Positions 21,921 through 33,223 of a stretch of 64,000 bases of DNA are shown here, one piece after another (positions within the stretch are counted from its first letter, which is position 1; each line of letters starts with the position of its first letter). Source of the DNA: Isoetes taiwanensis (lineage: Eukaryota > Streptophyta > Lycopodiopsida > Isoetales > Isoetaceae); contig JAJEKV010000095.1 of the NCBI GenBank assembly GCA_021234155.1, forward strand, positions 2,436,372 to 2,500,371, given 5' to 3'. The position numbers and the translations under genes were made by a program. The notes beneath the pieces were generated by a model. That model ran no database searches. It had not been told where the DNA came from and saw only the letters and a list, made by a program, of their open reading frames with translations.

Positions 21921-22004
21921 CGTGGATGATAGGATTCAAACCTATGCGAGCCAAAGCCCACATGATTTCTACGGTCATGCCCAATAACCACTCGACACAT
22001 CCAC
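21921..22004 (-). pseudogene. tRNA-Ser(AGA) remnant
   Basis: 84 nt. T loop with C56 to T, extra bases next to the anticodon (tttctacggtc on the + strand) that break the anticodon stem, and CTG lost in the D arm. Confidence 0.6.
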
Positions 22005-22264
22005 GGCGACATCACATCCGGAATACTTCCGATTCTTCTTAGATCATTGAGATATTTAGGAGGATAGGATTTGTCTAGTCATTTGTTCTCTCTCATTGTG
22101 ATGTTTGATGGTTGGAGCAAGATTAGCTTCGATCTCATTTCTCACACTATGGTGCAATCGATTGCTTTCGCTTATCCTTATGTCATTATCAACATGGTTT
22201 AATGCATTAAATCTTCTTTTGGCTCTTGCGCCAAGAACAAAATTGGAAGAGTTGAACCACAGGA

Positions 22265-22339
22265 TGCATTGGTCGAGAATCGAACTTCGGTCCAGCATCT
22301 GCAAGTGGCGGTACTATTCTACCACTAGACCACCAATGC
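22265..22339 (-). pseudogene. tRNA-Gly remnant
   Basis: 75 nt. The anticodon arm is scrambled (cggtccagcatctgcaagtggcgg on the + strand in two parts). Acceptor and D arm are intact apart from ggtcgag in the T stem. Confidence 0.55.
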
Positions 22340-22754
22340 ACATGTAATACAAATGAATACCTTCTTAATTAACAAGCACATACAACCAACTCAATCAAAT
22401 GCATCTCATAATCCAGTTCTCAAAAAAAATATCTTGGTCGCACAATAAGGTGCAGGAATGGTTGTTCTTCTAATAAGTCCAAACAAATGATTATGCCAAG
22501 GCATAAAGCGACAAGATTTGCTCAATCACCGTGTTTTTCCATGCTTGAACTTGATATCATAAAAAATTGAAAAGAATTAACATGTGAATGAGTAACAATG
22601 TCGAGCATTGGTGTGCCACTAATGGGGGCTATGCATAAACTCTAGAATATTGCGCCGAAGGGAAGAGTGTGGGGGAATCAATGACAAACTCTAAATATTA
22701 ATCGAATGGACGTGTGTGATAGGAACTATAAAATAATATGAACAAGCTCCTACA

Positions 22755-22835
22755 CGTGGATGATTGGATTCAAACCTCCGTGGAGCAAAGCCCACATGAT
22801 TTCTAGTCATGCCCAATAACCACTCGCACATCCAC
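22755..22835 (-). pseudogene. tRNA-Ser(AGA) remnant
   Basis: 81 nt. CTAGAAA loop is present. The T stem is disturbed (gattggattcaaacctccg), C56 is T and the D stem has lost TG. Confidence 0.6.
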
Positions 22836-23094
22836 GCCAAATGTGGGAATACTTCGATACTTCTTAGATCATTAAGATATTTAGGAGGATAGGATTTGGC
22901 TAGTCATTTCTTCTCTCTCATTCCGATGTTTGATGGTTGGAAGAGCAAGATTAGCTTCGATCTCATTTCTCACCCTATGGTGCAATCGATTGCTTTCGCT
23001 TATCCTTATGTCATTATCAACATGTTTTAATGCATTAAATCTTCTTTTTGGCTCTTGCGCCAAGAACAAAATTAGAAGAGTTGAACCACGAGGA

Positions 23095-23165
23095 TGCATT
23101 GGCCGAGAATCGAACTTCGGTGCATCTACCATGGGGGTACTATTCTACCACTAGACCACCAATGC
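23095..23165 (-). pseudogene. tRNA-Gly remnant
   Basis: 71 nt. Acceptor, D arm and T loop are fine. The anticodon arm reads ggtgcatctaccatggggg on the + strand, so the GCC-bearing loop is lost. Confidence 0.55.
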
Positions 23166-23580
23166 ACAAGTAATACAAATGAATACCTTCTTAATTAACA
23201 AGCACATACAACAAACTCAATTAAATGCATCTCATAATCCAGTTCGCAAAAAAATATCATGGTCGTACAATAAGGTGTAGGAATGGTTGTTCTTCTAATA
23301 AGTCCAAACAAATGATTATGCCAAGGCATAAAGCGACAAGATTTGCTCAATCACCGTGTTCTTCCATGCTTGAACTTGATATCATAAAAAATTGAAAGAA
23401 TTAACATGTGAATGAGTAACAATGTCGAGCATTGGTGTGCCATTAATGGAGGCTATGCATAAACTCTAGAATATTGCGCCAGTGGAAGAGTGCGTAGGGA
23501 ATCTGAATGACAAACTCTATATATTAATCGAATGGACGTATGTGATAGGGACTATAAAATAATATGAACAAGCTCCTACA

Positions 23581-23662
23581 CGTGGATGATAGGATTCGAA
23601 CCCATGCGAGTAAAGCCCACATGATTTCTAGTCATGCCCAATAACCACTCTGGCACATCCAC
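23581..23662 (-). tRNA. tRNA-Ser(AGA), nearly intact
   Basis: 82 nt with CTAGAAA loop and TTCGAAT B box. One T-stem pair is G-T (ATGGG/CCTAT) and the variable arm has GGGC-TTT-ACTC. Likely still transcribable. Confidence 0.85.
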
Positions 23663-25046
23663 GCCAGCATATAGAATACTTCCGATACTTCTTAGATCAT
23701 TGAGATATTTAGGAGGATAGGATTTGGCTAGTTATTTATTCTCTCTCATTCTGATGTTTGATGGTTGGAAGAGCAAGATTAGCTTCGATCTCATTTCTCA
23801 CCCTATGGTGCAATCGATTAAATCTTCTTTTATCCTTATGTCATTATCAAAATGGTTTAATGCATTAAATCTTCTTTTTGGCTCTTCACACTAGACCACC
23901 AATTTTGGTCCATAAATTTTTTTTTACTTAACAAGTACAACCAACTCAATTGTTTTATGCCAAAAACAACACCAAAATGGTTGTTCCCTAAAAAGTCCAA
24001 ACAAACGATTATTTATCCGGATTTGCATCAAAGAGATTCCATGTTTTTGTTTTTGGCAAAAATCCCACGGTGGTTTTTCAAAATAATATGAGTGACTCCT
24101 ACTTTTAAAATAATATGACACTTTCTTTTTTTTGTCAACGTGTCCTTTTTTTTTCGGTGTTGTTTTTACCAAACTTTTTCGGGACGTGTAGTTTTTTTGG
24201 ACTCAGAGTTTTTGAAGGAGCTATCGTTGTTTGTCTTCTAAATAACATCGTGATTTAGATATTACTACGAGGTTAAAAATAATATTACAACATCAAAATC
24301 GATGGTTTTTAAAAAAAATTACATGTTGTTTAATAAAATACCACATGCGCTATTTAAATTTAGCTATTGTAGATTTAGATATTACTACAGGTTAAAAATA
24401 ATATTACAACATCAAAATCGATGGTTTTTTAAAAAAAAAATACATGTTGTTTAATAAAATACCACATGCGCTATTTAAATCTAGCTATTGTTGTTAATGC
24501 TACCAACTATTGTTTTTCAAAAATAAGGACATGTAAAAAACATTATTATGACACATAGAAAAGCGAGGTGTTGTTTTTGAAGTGTTTTTTAACCAATGAA
24601 ATATTAACACGTGCATGCTTTTTAAATAAAAACTCATTATTTTTATTAATGAAATATCAACACGTGGCACATTGAAATATCAACACGTGGCACATTAAAA
24701 AAAGCTAATATGTACCAAAAATCAATATATCATGAATTGCTTAATTTAAAATAAAAATGCCTTTTTGGGAATCGAACCCAAACAAGTCCATAAAGCATAA
24801 TATTATTTATTTGTAATCCAAATTTTAAAATTCTATCACTGATTATAGGATAATGGGGAAGATAAGGCTTGTTAATAATATCTTTTGGATTTTAAGTGGA
24901 TTATTGTTTTGTGAGAAAGTTCGAATGTAACAACGAGAAATATAACAATGCCAATGGATGCATTTTTCAAAACATTAAAATTCTACAAAGACTATTATTG
25001 CAAAGGCCTTAGTAAGTTTTCAAATCTTGATGGTTTGCCTATTATA

Positions 25047-25861
25047 TTACAAACTGCACGAAGTTGAAATGGATTGTTTCTCCAGTTGCTTGTGAGCATT
25101 TGATTTTACACGATCTGTGCCGCAATGCAATAGTACTGCTGCAACATTTTTCTTCTCTCAGAACGACAAAGAAAGTATGATGAGAACATGATTGAAATCT
25201 CAAATTGGAGTAAAAACAAATGCCACATGTACCTCGATGTTTTCTTAGGCGCTTTAGCTCCTCAAATTTAGGAGCATCATTTTTTAATTTCTTGCCCATC
25301 CATTTCTTGATTCGGATCGATTGAAGAGCAAAAGGGCTAGTTCCAAACAAACAAAGTTAACGTAAGTAAGGAGTAGAGCACGTAAGAATGGCGTAAACGT
25401 AAATGCAAAATCCAAAGAAGATTACTTGCCTTCACTTCCATCGTCTAAAATTGCTGGACTTAGCTTGCTGGAAAAGACTTAACAAATTAGTAGTAGGCTA
25501 AACAAATCTATGCAGCTAAATAGAGCAATCTACTAGTATTAGCATTATAGTTTACCAGATTTGTCTTTGTCAACCCGCTCGGAGAGGAAACAAATTCAAG
25601 CATAAAAATATATTTTGATTCTTTGGATGGACTCGAAGTTGAGTAGTTACGTCTGTTTAAATGAATCGATCTATAACAGCCCGGTAAACATTTCCTACAT
25701 GCCCGAAGTATGTAACTCAGCTCTATCTATGTAGATCGACCTCTCATAGGCAGGCAAACTAGAATCCAATACCGGGGATAGGCGCACTGGGGAAGCATCA
25801 CCACAGTGTTCCAATCCACCAAGCACGTCCCCGGCCAGACCTCGCTCAAGCATGCACCCAT
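25047..25861 (-). pseudogene. Second copy of the four-exon small gene, frame-disrupted
   Basis: The ATG (25861), exon order and stop (25049-25047) match the model at 17247-18072. Several exon sites are altered: the exon-4 acceptor region (ctcagaacgac for ctgtaacctgac), tctgatg to tcgatg, gctgc to gc, and ttcttcagttcag to ttcttgattcgg. These break the frame and splice sites. Nearly all changes hit CAG or CTG, so it may be an intact gene with a poor consensus. Confidence 0.5.
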
Positions 25862-25959
25862 CACCAAGAAATCATCAGAGCCCAATCGAAGAGGGAGGGA
25901 AATGACGGCAATGCCATGCAGCCAGTAGATTGACAGATTTTAACAGTAAAAAACGAAAG

Positions 25960-26143
25960 GGGAAGAGCTTAGTTTGGGAACCAAAGGGACACTGCCGGAT
26001 TTGCATGCGCTTCAAGAAAGGGGGAAGAGCTTACGTTTGGGAACCCAAAGGGACATTGCCGGATTTGCATGCGCTTCAAGAAAGCGGGAAGAGCTTAGGT
26101 TTGGGGAACCCAAAGGGACATTGCCGGATTTGCATGCGCTTCG
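25960..26143. repeat. Three tandem repeats of about 62 bp, second copy
   Basis: Identical in arrangement to 18171-18347, upstream of the second copy of the small gene. Here the third repeat is complete and runs on into gcttcgccttcgctatag. Confidence 0.9.
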
Positions 26144-26170
26144 CCTTCGCTATAGTTGGAGCAAGATGAA

Positions 26171-28061
26171 GCAGTCATTGCCATAGCTGGGCACAGGGCA
26201 ACGCGGGAAACAAAGAAACACAAACTGGCCCATTAAGGCCAACCAATAGGATGAGAAAGCCTGGATCACAATCTAGGCCGTTAATCTCAACTCACCTCGG
26301 CCGTTAGATGGGGATGCAGGTTAAATAGAAAACGAAAATTCTAAAAATGCCTCTTACTTCTTTATAATTTTAAAAGTGACCCTCCATTTTTTTTTTTATT
26401 TGTTGAAATGCCTCTAGCCTACTTCTTATACTAGGAGGATTAATCACTGTGATTAACAAGAAGCCCAACAAGGGTGACCGTGAATTTTTCGTTTTGTCAT
26501 AGCAGACCTCCTTGAAGCTCAAGCCTCGCGTTTTCGCATTGAACATGCTGCTTGTTTTTACATAAGTGATTTTGATGTCAGATTTATCATTTTTTGCCAA
26601 CAAAATTTGCGTTTAATCTTGCCACATTGCCGGGCCTTATCATTTTTGAGACCCTTGACAACATGGCAACTGGGTGGGAGATTCCGGCCCTAATGGAAAG
26701 CGGCAACAATTCCACTCAAGCGGTCACATGCAGGTAAGAACCAAGCAAAACTCCCAGTTGCCATGTTGTGGCGGCCTGGAAGTGGGTCGCGGATTCCAGA
26801 TTGTGGCGGCCTGGCAGTGGGTCGCGGATTCCAGACCCGCTCCTGGCTCCCGCCGGTCGCGGGTCCCCTGGAATCTTGTAGAAGAAAAATAGTAGAGTGG
26901 GAGTGAGAGAAAGGGCATGAAACTAATGGGGTTTCTTGAAATATAGTTTTTCTTATGATTGAATGCTATTGATTTGATGTTCTTTCTTGTAGGCCATCGA
27001 TTCATGCTATAGATCTAAGATTGGAGAGCATAGTCGATTGTCTTGGAACTTCTGTTGTGTAGAATCGAAGATTTTTCATCAGTCTTATGCAGGTCTAAGG
27101 TCTCTTAAGCTAATTGCCAATTCCTTGTGATGTAGAGTTTGTGCTTTCTTAATTGTTACAACAATGTTATTTCTTCTTTTAAAAATTCAATAGTTGAAAA
27201 ATATGTATCTATGCTTCTTATAATATGAAATGAAGTAAAAAAGTATATCAAAAGAGAAGAAAGTTCAAATAAAGAAGGTGGCTATCTAGGTGGAAAATTG
27301 AAGAAAAGAAAGGCAGATAGAATTGACGAAGATGATAAGCCGGATCTCAGATTCAAAAGCAATGTACAAAAAATGAGGAAATTGGAGTTGACATAGTGAA
27401 GTCGAATGAAATTTAAATTCCGAAAGAAAGGAGTACCTCAATTTAGTTTTGTATACGGTCAAATCTAAAGGCTTGCCCCTGAATACCCTAGACATCTATT
27501 AAGAAGCCAATGAAGGTTTGTCACATTGCAAGTTTCTTGGTACACAAATTTTAATTTGGACTATTTAGTGAAAATTGTTTGCATCGTTGATTTGTGCAAT
27601 AACATGACTTAAGATATTAAAATCGAAAGGAAAAACCCTCAACCTTACAAAAACCATGATAAACAAAAACCAAAGGGTTTCCATTCGAGAAGCAAATTTA
27701 AACAAGATGGAGCTTCGACCATGATCTTCAATGGAAGATGAACCATATGCTACTGCATGGCATGTTACTATATTCCAAAATGGAAAGCGGGAAGATAATT
27801 TCGTGGCAACTTAGAAAAAAACATCGAATCAACTTAGGCAAAAACATAGACTTACAACTACAACGGTTTCTCGATGATTTTTAGTGCTCCAACTAGTGCA
27901 CATTGGCAACGGAGAAGCCGAATGCCCTTGTAGGAGTTCCAAAAATAGTATTGTAGCTCCAAAATCGCTTTGCCAAATTCCATGTTGTGTGGAGAGGGGG
28001 TATTCTAGTGTTAAGATTGGTTTCTACGTATCGGAAAAACCAAAGCAAGAGATACCCTTAT
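26171..28061. other. Region without recognisable genes
   Basis: About 1.9 kb of mostly AT-rich sequence. 26765-26860 holds two copies of ggcggcctgg..agtgggtcgcggattccaga in a GC-rich island. Open frames of 60-95 codons occur on both strands, but none has a motif I recognise or a convincing splice pattern. Confidence 0.5.
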
Positions 28062-28290
28062 CTCAATTGCTCAAAACGTTGGAGCCCACGTGGCATGTTT
28101 GAGACACCTTGGCATGTTGGAGCCTAGATGGCATGTTGGAGCCTAGGTGGCATGTTGGAGCCCACGTGGCATGTTTGAGCCACCTTGGCATGTTGGAGCC
28201 TAGGTGGCATGTTGAAGCCCATGTGGCATGTTTGAGCCACCTTGTCATGTTGGAGCCTAGGTGGCATGTTTGAGCCACCTTGCCATGTCG
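28062..28290. repeat. 19-bp satellite array 1
   Basis: Head-to-tail variants of a 19-bp unit: GGCATGTTTGAGCCACCTT, GGCATGTTGGAGCCTAGGT and GGCATGTTGGAGCCCACGT. About a dozen copies. Frames through it only encode the repeat. Confidence 0.93.
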
Positions 28291-28540
28291 TCCGAAAAAG
28301 CGAAATTACCCTAGGGACCAAGTTACACGGTCATTTTTTGCAGCAAAAGAAACACGAACCCTCTACATGGCAGTATTCTGCACCCTCTGCTAAGGCCAAT
28401 TCACTATGAATGTGTTGGGCATGAGCTACTTTGGCGCTTCCGGGAGCAAGGGTTGTCTTCTGCCCACGAATCTTGGTCTCCAGGGTAATGTCGATGTTTC
28501 GAGTCCGTTGGCAGAGTCAGATCACAGTTCTGGGGTGGGA

Positions 28541-31400
28541 CACTACAAGAGAAGGGTACCTATAGTGTCTAGTGTAACGTCAATTTTTTTGACACAAGGA
28601 GAACCTGTCTAAACCCAATTATTGTCACAGTCTTGACACTATACTTGTCGTGATCATTTGTCACAAACATGCCACAATAGCGTCAAATGTTGTGTCAAGC
28701 TTGTGGCTTTAATTTATGTCATAATATTGACACAAAATCAATTTGAAACTATATGGTAATCTAGAAAATGTCAAACTTGTGGCAATACTTTAACAACATT
28801 ACATCAACATTATAGCAAGCTAGTGCCTAAATAGTAGCTAGAATACATCTACAATAAGACAACCAATAAGAAATGTTGTGACTAATTTTGTATTAAAAAA
28901 ATACCTAGTATTATGACCATATTGTGATAGACAAATAATGACTATAATGACAACATAGCATCATCATCATGGCAAGGTAGTGACAAAATATCACCTATAA
29001 TCCTATCCACAATAAGAAGTTTTGTGATCAGTTTTGTGTCTACAAAATAACTAGTGTTATGATCACATTATGATAGACAAATGGAGCCTATACTAACAAC
29101 ATAGCGTCATCATCATGGCAAGCTAGTAACGACATGATAGCTATATTCCATCTACCTTAAAACAATCTTTCTCTGCCATCTTTTTCATACCTAGCTTCAT
29201 ACCCAGCTTCGTTCTTTGCTGCATCATTCATAGTGCTTTGCTGTGAAAAAATAACAGTATGCCAAAAGAGACAAGCTTGAAGATCTTTTTCTACACAACT
29301 TCTTGATTCTAAAAGTGTTGGTTTTGTTACAGTACCAGGGCATCTCCAGAGAGAAGGAATGACAAATCAAGAAGATCGATGCTGCTTATGATTATTTCGG
29401 GAGAGCCAGCAAAATGCCAGCCCTCCAATGCTATAAAATCATGCTGGTCTGTGTCCTGCTCTTGCCCTCTGCTTAGAGAGTGTCTGATGCTTCATACTCT
29501 GCCTTGTTGTCTCTCTGTTGATTCTGTGCCTGCAAGATAAGCCATAGCCAAGCTCTGCTAAGCCGAATCTAGAAAAGAAAATATGTTATACATGTTAAAA
29601 GCTGGAGCCAAGTATCTACAAGAAAATTTCTGATATCTTCATATCTCACCATATCTTTTACCTGCAAGCACAAGAATCAGCAAAAAAGTGCAGTTTTGCC
29701 ATAGCCGACATAGTTTTGCCATAGTCAGCATTCTGTTGTCCAACCTGCAGAAAAGCCACCATGCCTGTTGCCGAATCCATCCGCTATAGCCTGTTTGCCG
29801 CACATACTTAGCCGACCTGCAGAAAAGAATGAAAAGGAGAAGAGTGCAGCAGCAGCCAGTAAAAGATGCAAGGCTTATTGCTGGATTTACTGAGGAAGGG
29901 GAATGAAGAACAGAAATTTTGCTTCTGCCATAACCGCTTGTTTGCTTTCTGTTTGCCGCCCACGATCTGCAAGAGATGGGAAGGGAGGAGAAAAGAAGAG
30001 TAAAAGGAAGATCTATCCGCCATTACTGACCACCATATCCGCCATTCTCTCAAGAAGCCATACCTATCAAGAAGCTGCCGCCATCACCTGTTCGTTGCCG
30101 CTCCACGATCAACAAAAATTTTCTTTCCCTCTTTTCTTATCATGTTTATATTTACATATTTGCCCCTTTTGCCTTTCTCGTCTATTCTTGCCTTTTTGCC
30201 ACACACTTTTGATTTTCCATGCCACGATTCGTTCCATATGTTCCATATGATTTTTGTATCTTTTTTCTCCCTTTTTTCCACCACTTATCACGTTGCCACT
30301 TTGCCACTTTACCACTTATTATTTTTCACCTACTTGTTATGCCTTGCAATACCTTCCATATATTATTGCCATTTTTTGCACCTTTACATATCATCTTGCC
30401 ACTTCTTTATTGTGAAAAATTTATCATTTGCCTTATTGCACACCTTGTTGGACACTTTGGCTAGCAACGCGACATCTTTTTGAATAAGGGAAAGTCCCTC
30501 CGGGCTTGATTCCGGAGAGGAAACCCTGTCGACCCGCAGAGCGGGGAGGCTGGGTTGACCCTCCGGAATCAAGCCCGTAGGGACTTTGCCCTACCAAAGA
30601 CGAAGAGATTACCGAACATGCACATGATCCATCCGAAGCAATTAGGAATTTGGCTCTTTGTTTATATCTAGATGAGGATGAGATAGAGGATATTGAGAAA
30701 CGATCTTAATGAAGTTGCCACATGTGATTAATCAACATTGTTAATCTTATTGCTATGACTACTATGGTATAGCTCATTTGGTATTGAGTAATGTTTTTTA
30801 TCTTCCTATAAATTTGCTCCCTTGTTCAAGTTGCCAAGTACCCTTCACCATTATCTATTCCCCTTCATCTGACTGTGTCCAATTCATTCTTTCTATCAAG
30901 TAACATTCCTTAGCGCAATACCAAATCTTTAATAATATATGAATACCAAACTCAATTCTACTAATATATTAGATACAAATTGGATGGCATTATGTTATAA
31001 ATCTCATCGAAATGTTATAATGATGGAGTTATAAATTTGTTAAAAAATTGTTGCAACAACCCACTTGAATTGCAATATAAAGTTGACAAAATGCTCCTCA
31101 AAGTTCCGTTAGGATATTAGATGAAATTTTGGATAATCGTTTGTTATAAGTCTTAAAAAAAAGTTGGCACAACTTAGCTTAAATATTGTTCAAAAGTTGT
31201 GCAAAAACCTACTTAACATGCGATAGAAAGTTGACAAAAGGAGGTCATTGCTTTGACAAAAGATTTGACACTATGGAGTAGACACAATGTTGACACAACA
31301 CAAGCACTTTGTGTCAAGATAGTAGTATTCGACACAAATTTGTCACTACACATAGGACTTGTCACAAGGGTTGACACTATACCCCCATCCTCTTGTAGTG
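28541..31400. mobile_element. Non-autonomous CACTA (En/Spm) transposon, 2.86 kb
   Basis: Left terminus CACTACAAGAGAAGGG, right terminus ..CCTCTTGTAGTG, that is CACTACAAGAGG inverted. The 3-bp target duplication is GGA (28538-28540 and 31401-31403). Both subterminal regions are rich in short TGTCA/TGACA motifs (28580-29110, 31210-31380), the usual transposase-binding repeats. The interior has no transposase-like frame. 29200-30110 contains repeated tttgccatagccg/ccatagtcagc phrases, possibly captured sequence. The paralogous site at about 32205-32222 lacks the element. Confidence 0.92.
30488..30591. repeat. Foldback (inverted repeat) of about 104 bp
   Basis: Arms 30488-30517 and 30561-30591 pair almost completely (GGGAAAGTCCCT / AGGGACTTTGCCC and GGCTTGATTCCGGAG / CTCCGGAATCAAGCC). 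The centre adds CCCGC-AGA-GCGGG. It may be a small foldback element nested in the CACTA element. Confidence 0.85.
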
Positions 31401-32502
31401 GGAGAGTTGCCCGTCCGTGGCCAAGGACCCTCCAGAGAGGACCTTTGGGACGAACTTCTTCTGGAAGGTTTTAGGGCTCCGTCTTCTGGCATCAATGCCC
31501 TCCCACTACCTCATGACATTGTGCAAGATCCTGGTCCAATCGGGGTGGGGTATGGCCTCCAAAACGTAAACCCCCGTATGTTGCTAGGTTATTGTAGGGT
31601 TTACGTTATGGAGAGCGAAGTTTTATTCAGTTGCACTTGAGACATGGTCGAAAGCCGCAGCTTGAAAACAAGAAGCAAATGTAAACGAATTTAAATGGGG
31701 TTTGGATTTACCGAGGCATGCTTTCCTACCAAGCAGCCTCCTCCCGGAGGGCAAATGCAAATGCCTCCCTTCCTAACCCGTTTCCCTATCCGACCGCTGA
31801 ATTCTCCATTCAAGTAACTTGCTTCGAAAGGTGCTCAAGAAAATTCAAGATCTGTCCGGAGAACATATCCCTCCGCAAAGTGTCATGTAGTCGGCCGGGT
31901 AGAAACCCAAGTGTTTTGTCATTCGGGCAAGACAAAGGTTCTAAATGGAGATTTGACTTCGCCATGTTGTCCCAAACAAATAAATTACCCTAGAGACCAA
32001 GTTACACGGTCATTTTTGCAGCAAAAACGCATTACCTAACCCTCTACATGGCGTGATTTCCGCACCCTCCGCTAAGGCCAATTCACTAGGAACGTGTTGG
32101 ACATGAGCTATTTTGGCGCCTCCGGAGCAGGGGTGGTTTTCTGCCCACAAAACTTGGTCCTTATGGTAATGTCGATGTTTTGAGTCCGCTGGGCGAGTCG
32201 ATCATAGTTCCGGGGGGGAGAGTTGCCCGCCCATGGCCGTGGGACCCTCCGTGAGAGGACCTTTGGGTCGAACTTTTCTTCGAAGGTTTTAGGTCAAGGC
32301 CAACGCCTCCCACTACCTCATGACATTGTGCAAGATCCTGGTCCAATCGGCTAGGGTATGGCCTCCAACACGCAAAACCCCGTGGCGCTGCCGTGTTATT
32401 GTAGGGTTTACGCTTATAGAGGTCGAAGTTTTATTCGGGCTTGCACTTGAGACATGGTCGAGAAGTCGCGCGGTTGAAAACAAGAAGCAATAGAAACCGC
32501 GG

Positions 32503-33180
32503 TGAGTCTCCGCCTTGACGCTGAGATGTAAACCCTAGCAAACCCTAGGGTTTGATAGGGTTTACATTCTCGGGATGTCCGGCGACCCGTAGGGCCCGTG
32601 GATCCGACGTGGAATACCCGTCTTTGGATTACCCTCATGGCACCGGGAGACAGGGGCCAAATTTCCCTGGCAAAGATAATTTTTCGAGACTCCCTTCACA
32701 AGCCCCTTTCCAAAGGAAGGGGAGTTCGAAAAGCATGCCGCGCATGGGGATTCGACCCCATCTCCCGCATGGTCCCCGTGAGCATACACAGAGAACTCCA
32801 TGCAAAGTTTCGGATGTGTGAGTCTCCGCCTTGATGCTCGAGATGTAAACCCTAGCAAACCCTAGGGTTTGATAGGGTTTACATTCTCCGATGTCCGGCG
32901 ACCCGTAGGGCCCGTGATCCGACGTGGAATACCCGTGGCCGGATTACCCTCATGGCACCGGGAGACAGAGCCAAATTTCCCGCAAAGATACCTTTTTTGA
33001 GACTCCCCTTCACAAGCCCCTTTCCAATGAAGGGGAGTTTGGAAAAGCATGCCGCTGCAGGGGATTTGACCCCATCTCCCGCATGGTCCCCGTGAGCATA
33101 CACGAGAACTCCATGCAAAGTTTCGGATGTGTTAGTCTCCGCCTTGACGCCGAGATGTAAACCCTACCAAACCCTTTGGT
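32503..33180. repeat. Two tandem copies of a repeat of about 315 bp
   Basis: Starts at about 32503 and 32820 with gagtctccgccttga and ends with a third start at about 33133. Each contains the perfect palindrome-like aaaccctagggttt segment, ggcgacccgtagggcccgtg, and ggggattcgaccccatc. No gene; frames on both strands are repeat-encoded. Confidence 0.85.
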
Positions 33181-33223
33181 AGGATTTACATTCTGGGATG
33201 CTCCTCTCGATCAAGAGGGCCGT

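Larger units (their letters stand above)
21699..23880 (-). repeat. tRNA array block 6
   Basis: Order Gly (chimeric), Ser, Gly, Ser, Gly, Ser. Up to about 22850 it is rich in CAG/CTG indels; the last unit (23160-23820) is almost clean. Confidence 0.85.
23881..26170. repeat. Duplicated segment with small gene, copy 2
   Basis: Collinear with 16176-18347. 23881-24130 is mixed with tRNA-unit phrases (actagaccaccaat, acaaccaactcaat, aagtccaaacaaacgatta, aataatatga). From 24240 it follows copy 1 closely, with differences clustered at CAG/CTG. It includes the 117-bp duplication (about 24250-24480) and the T-arm-like hairpin at 24762-24780. It continues past copy 1's right edge with a stretch that would be the gene's upstream region. 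Confidence 0.7.
28290..32500. repeat. Two copies of a GC-rich unit of about 0.8 kb, first split by a CACTA element
   Basis: Unit 1 is 28290-28540 plus 31401-31960; unit 2 starts at about 31965. Shared phrases: accaagttacacggtcatttt, ctaaggccaattcacta, gagagttgcccg, cctcatgacattgtgcaag, and cctggtccaatcgg. Unit 2 shows the empty site for the insertion in unit 1. No gene recognised. Confidence 0.85.

Noticed and set aside
28062-28290. CRISPR-like array of short repeats
   Set aside because: The 19-bp units are directly adjacent with no unique spacers, and the context is a plant genome; it is a satellite.
32735-32775. Possible tRNA T-arm (ggggattcgaccccatc) in the 315-bp repeat
   Set aside because: The loop is too short for a normal T loop and no matching acceptor, D or anticodon arm could be found in either copy.
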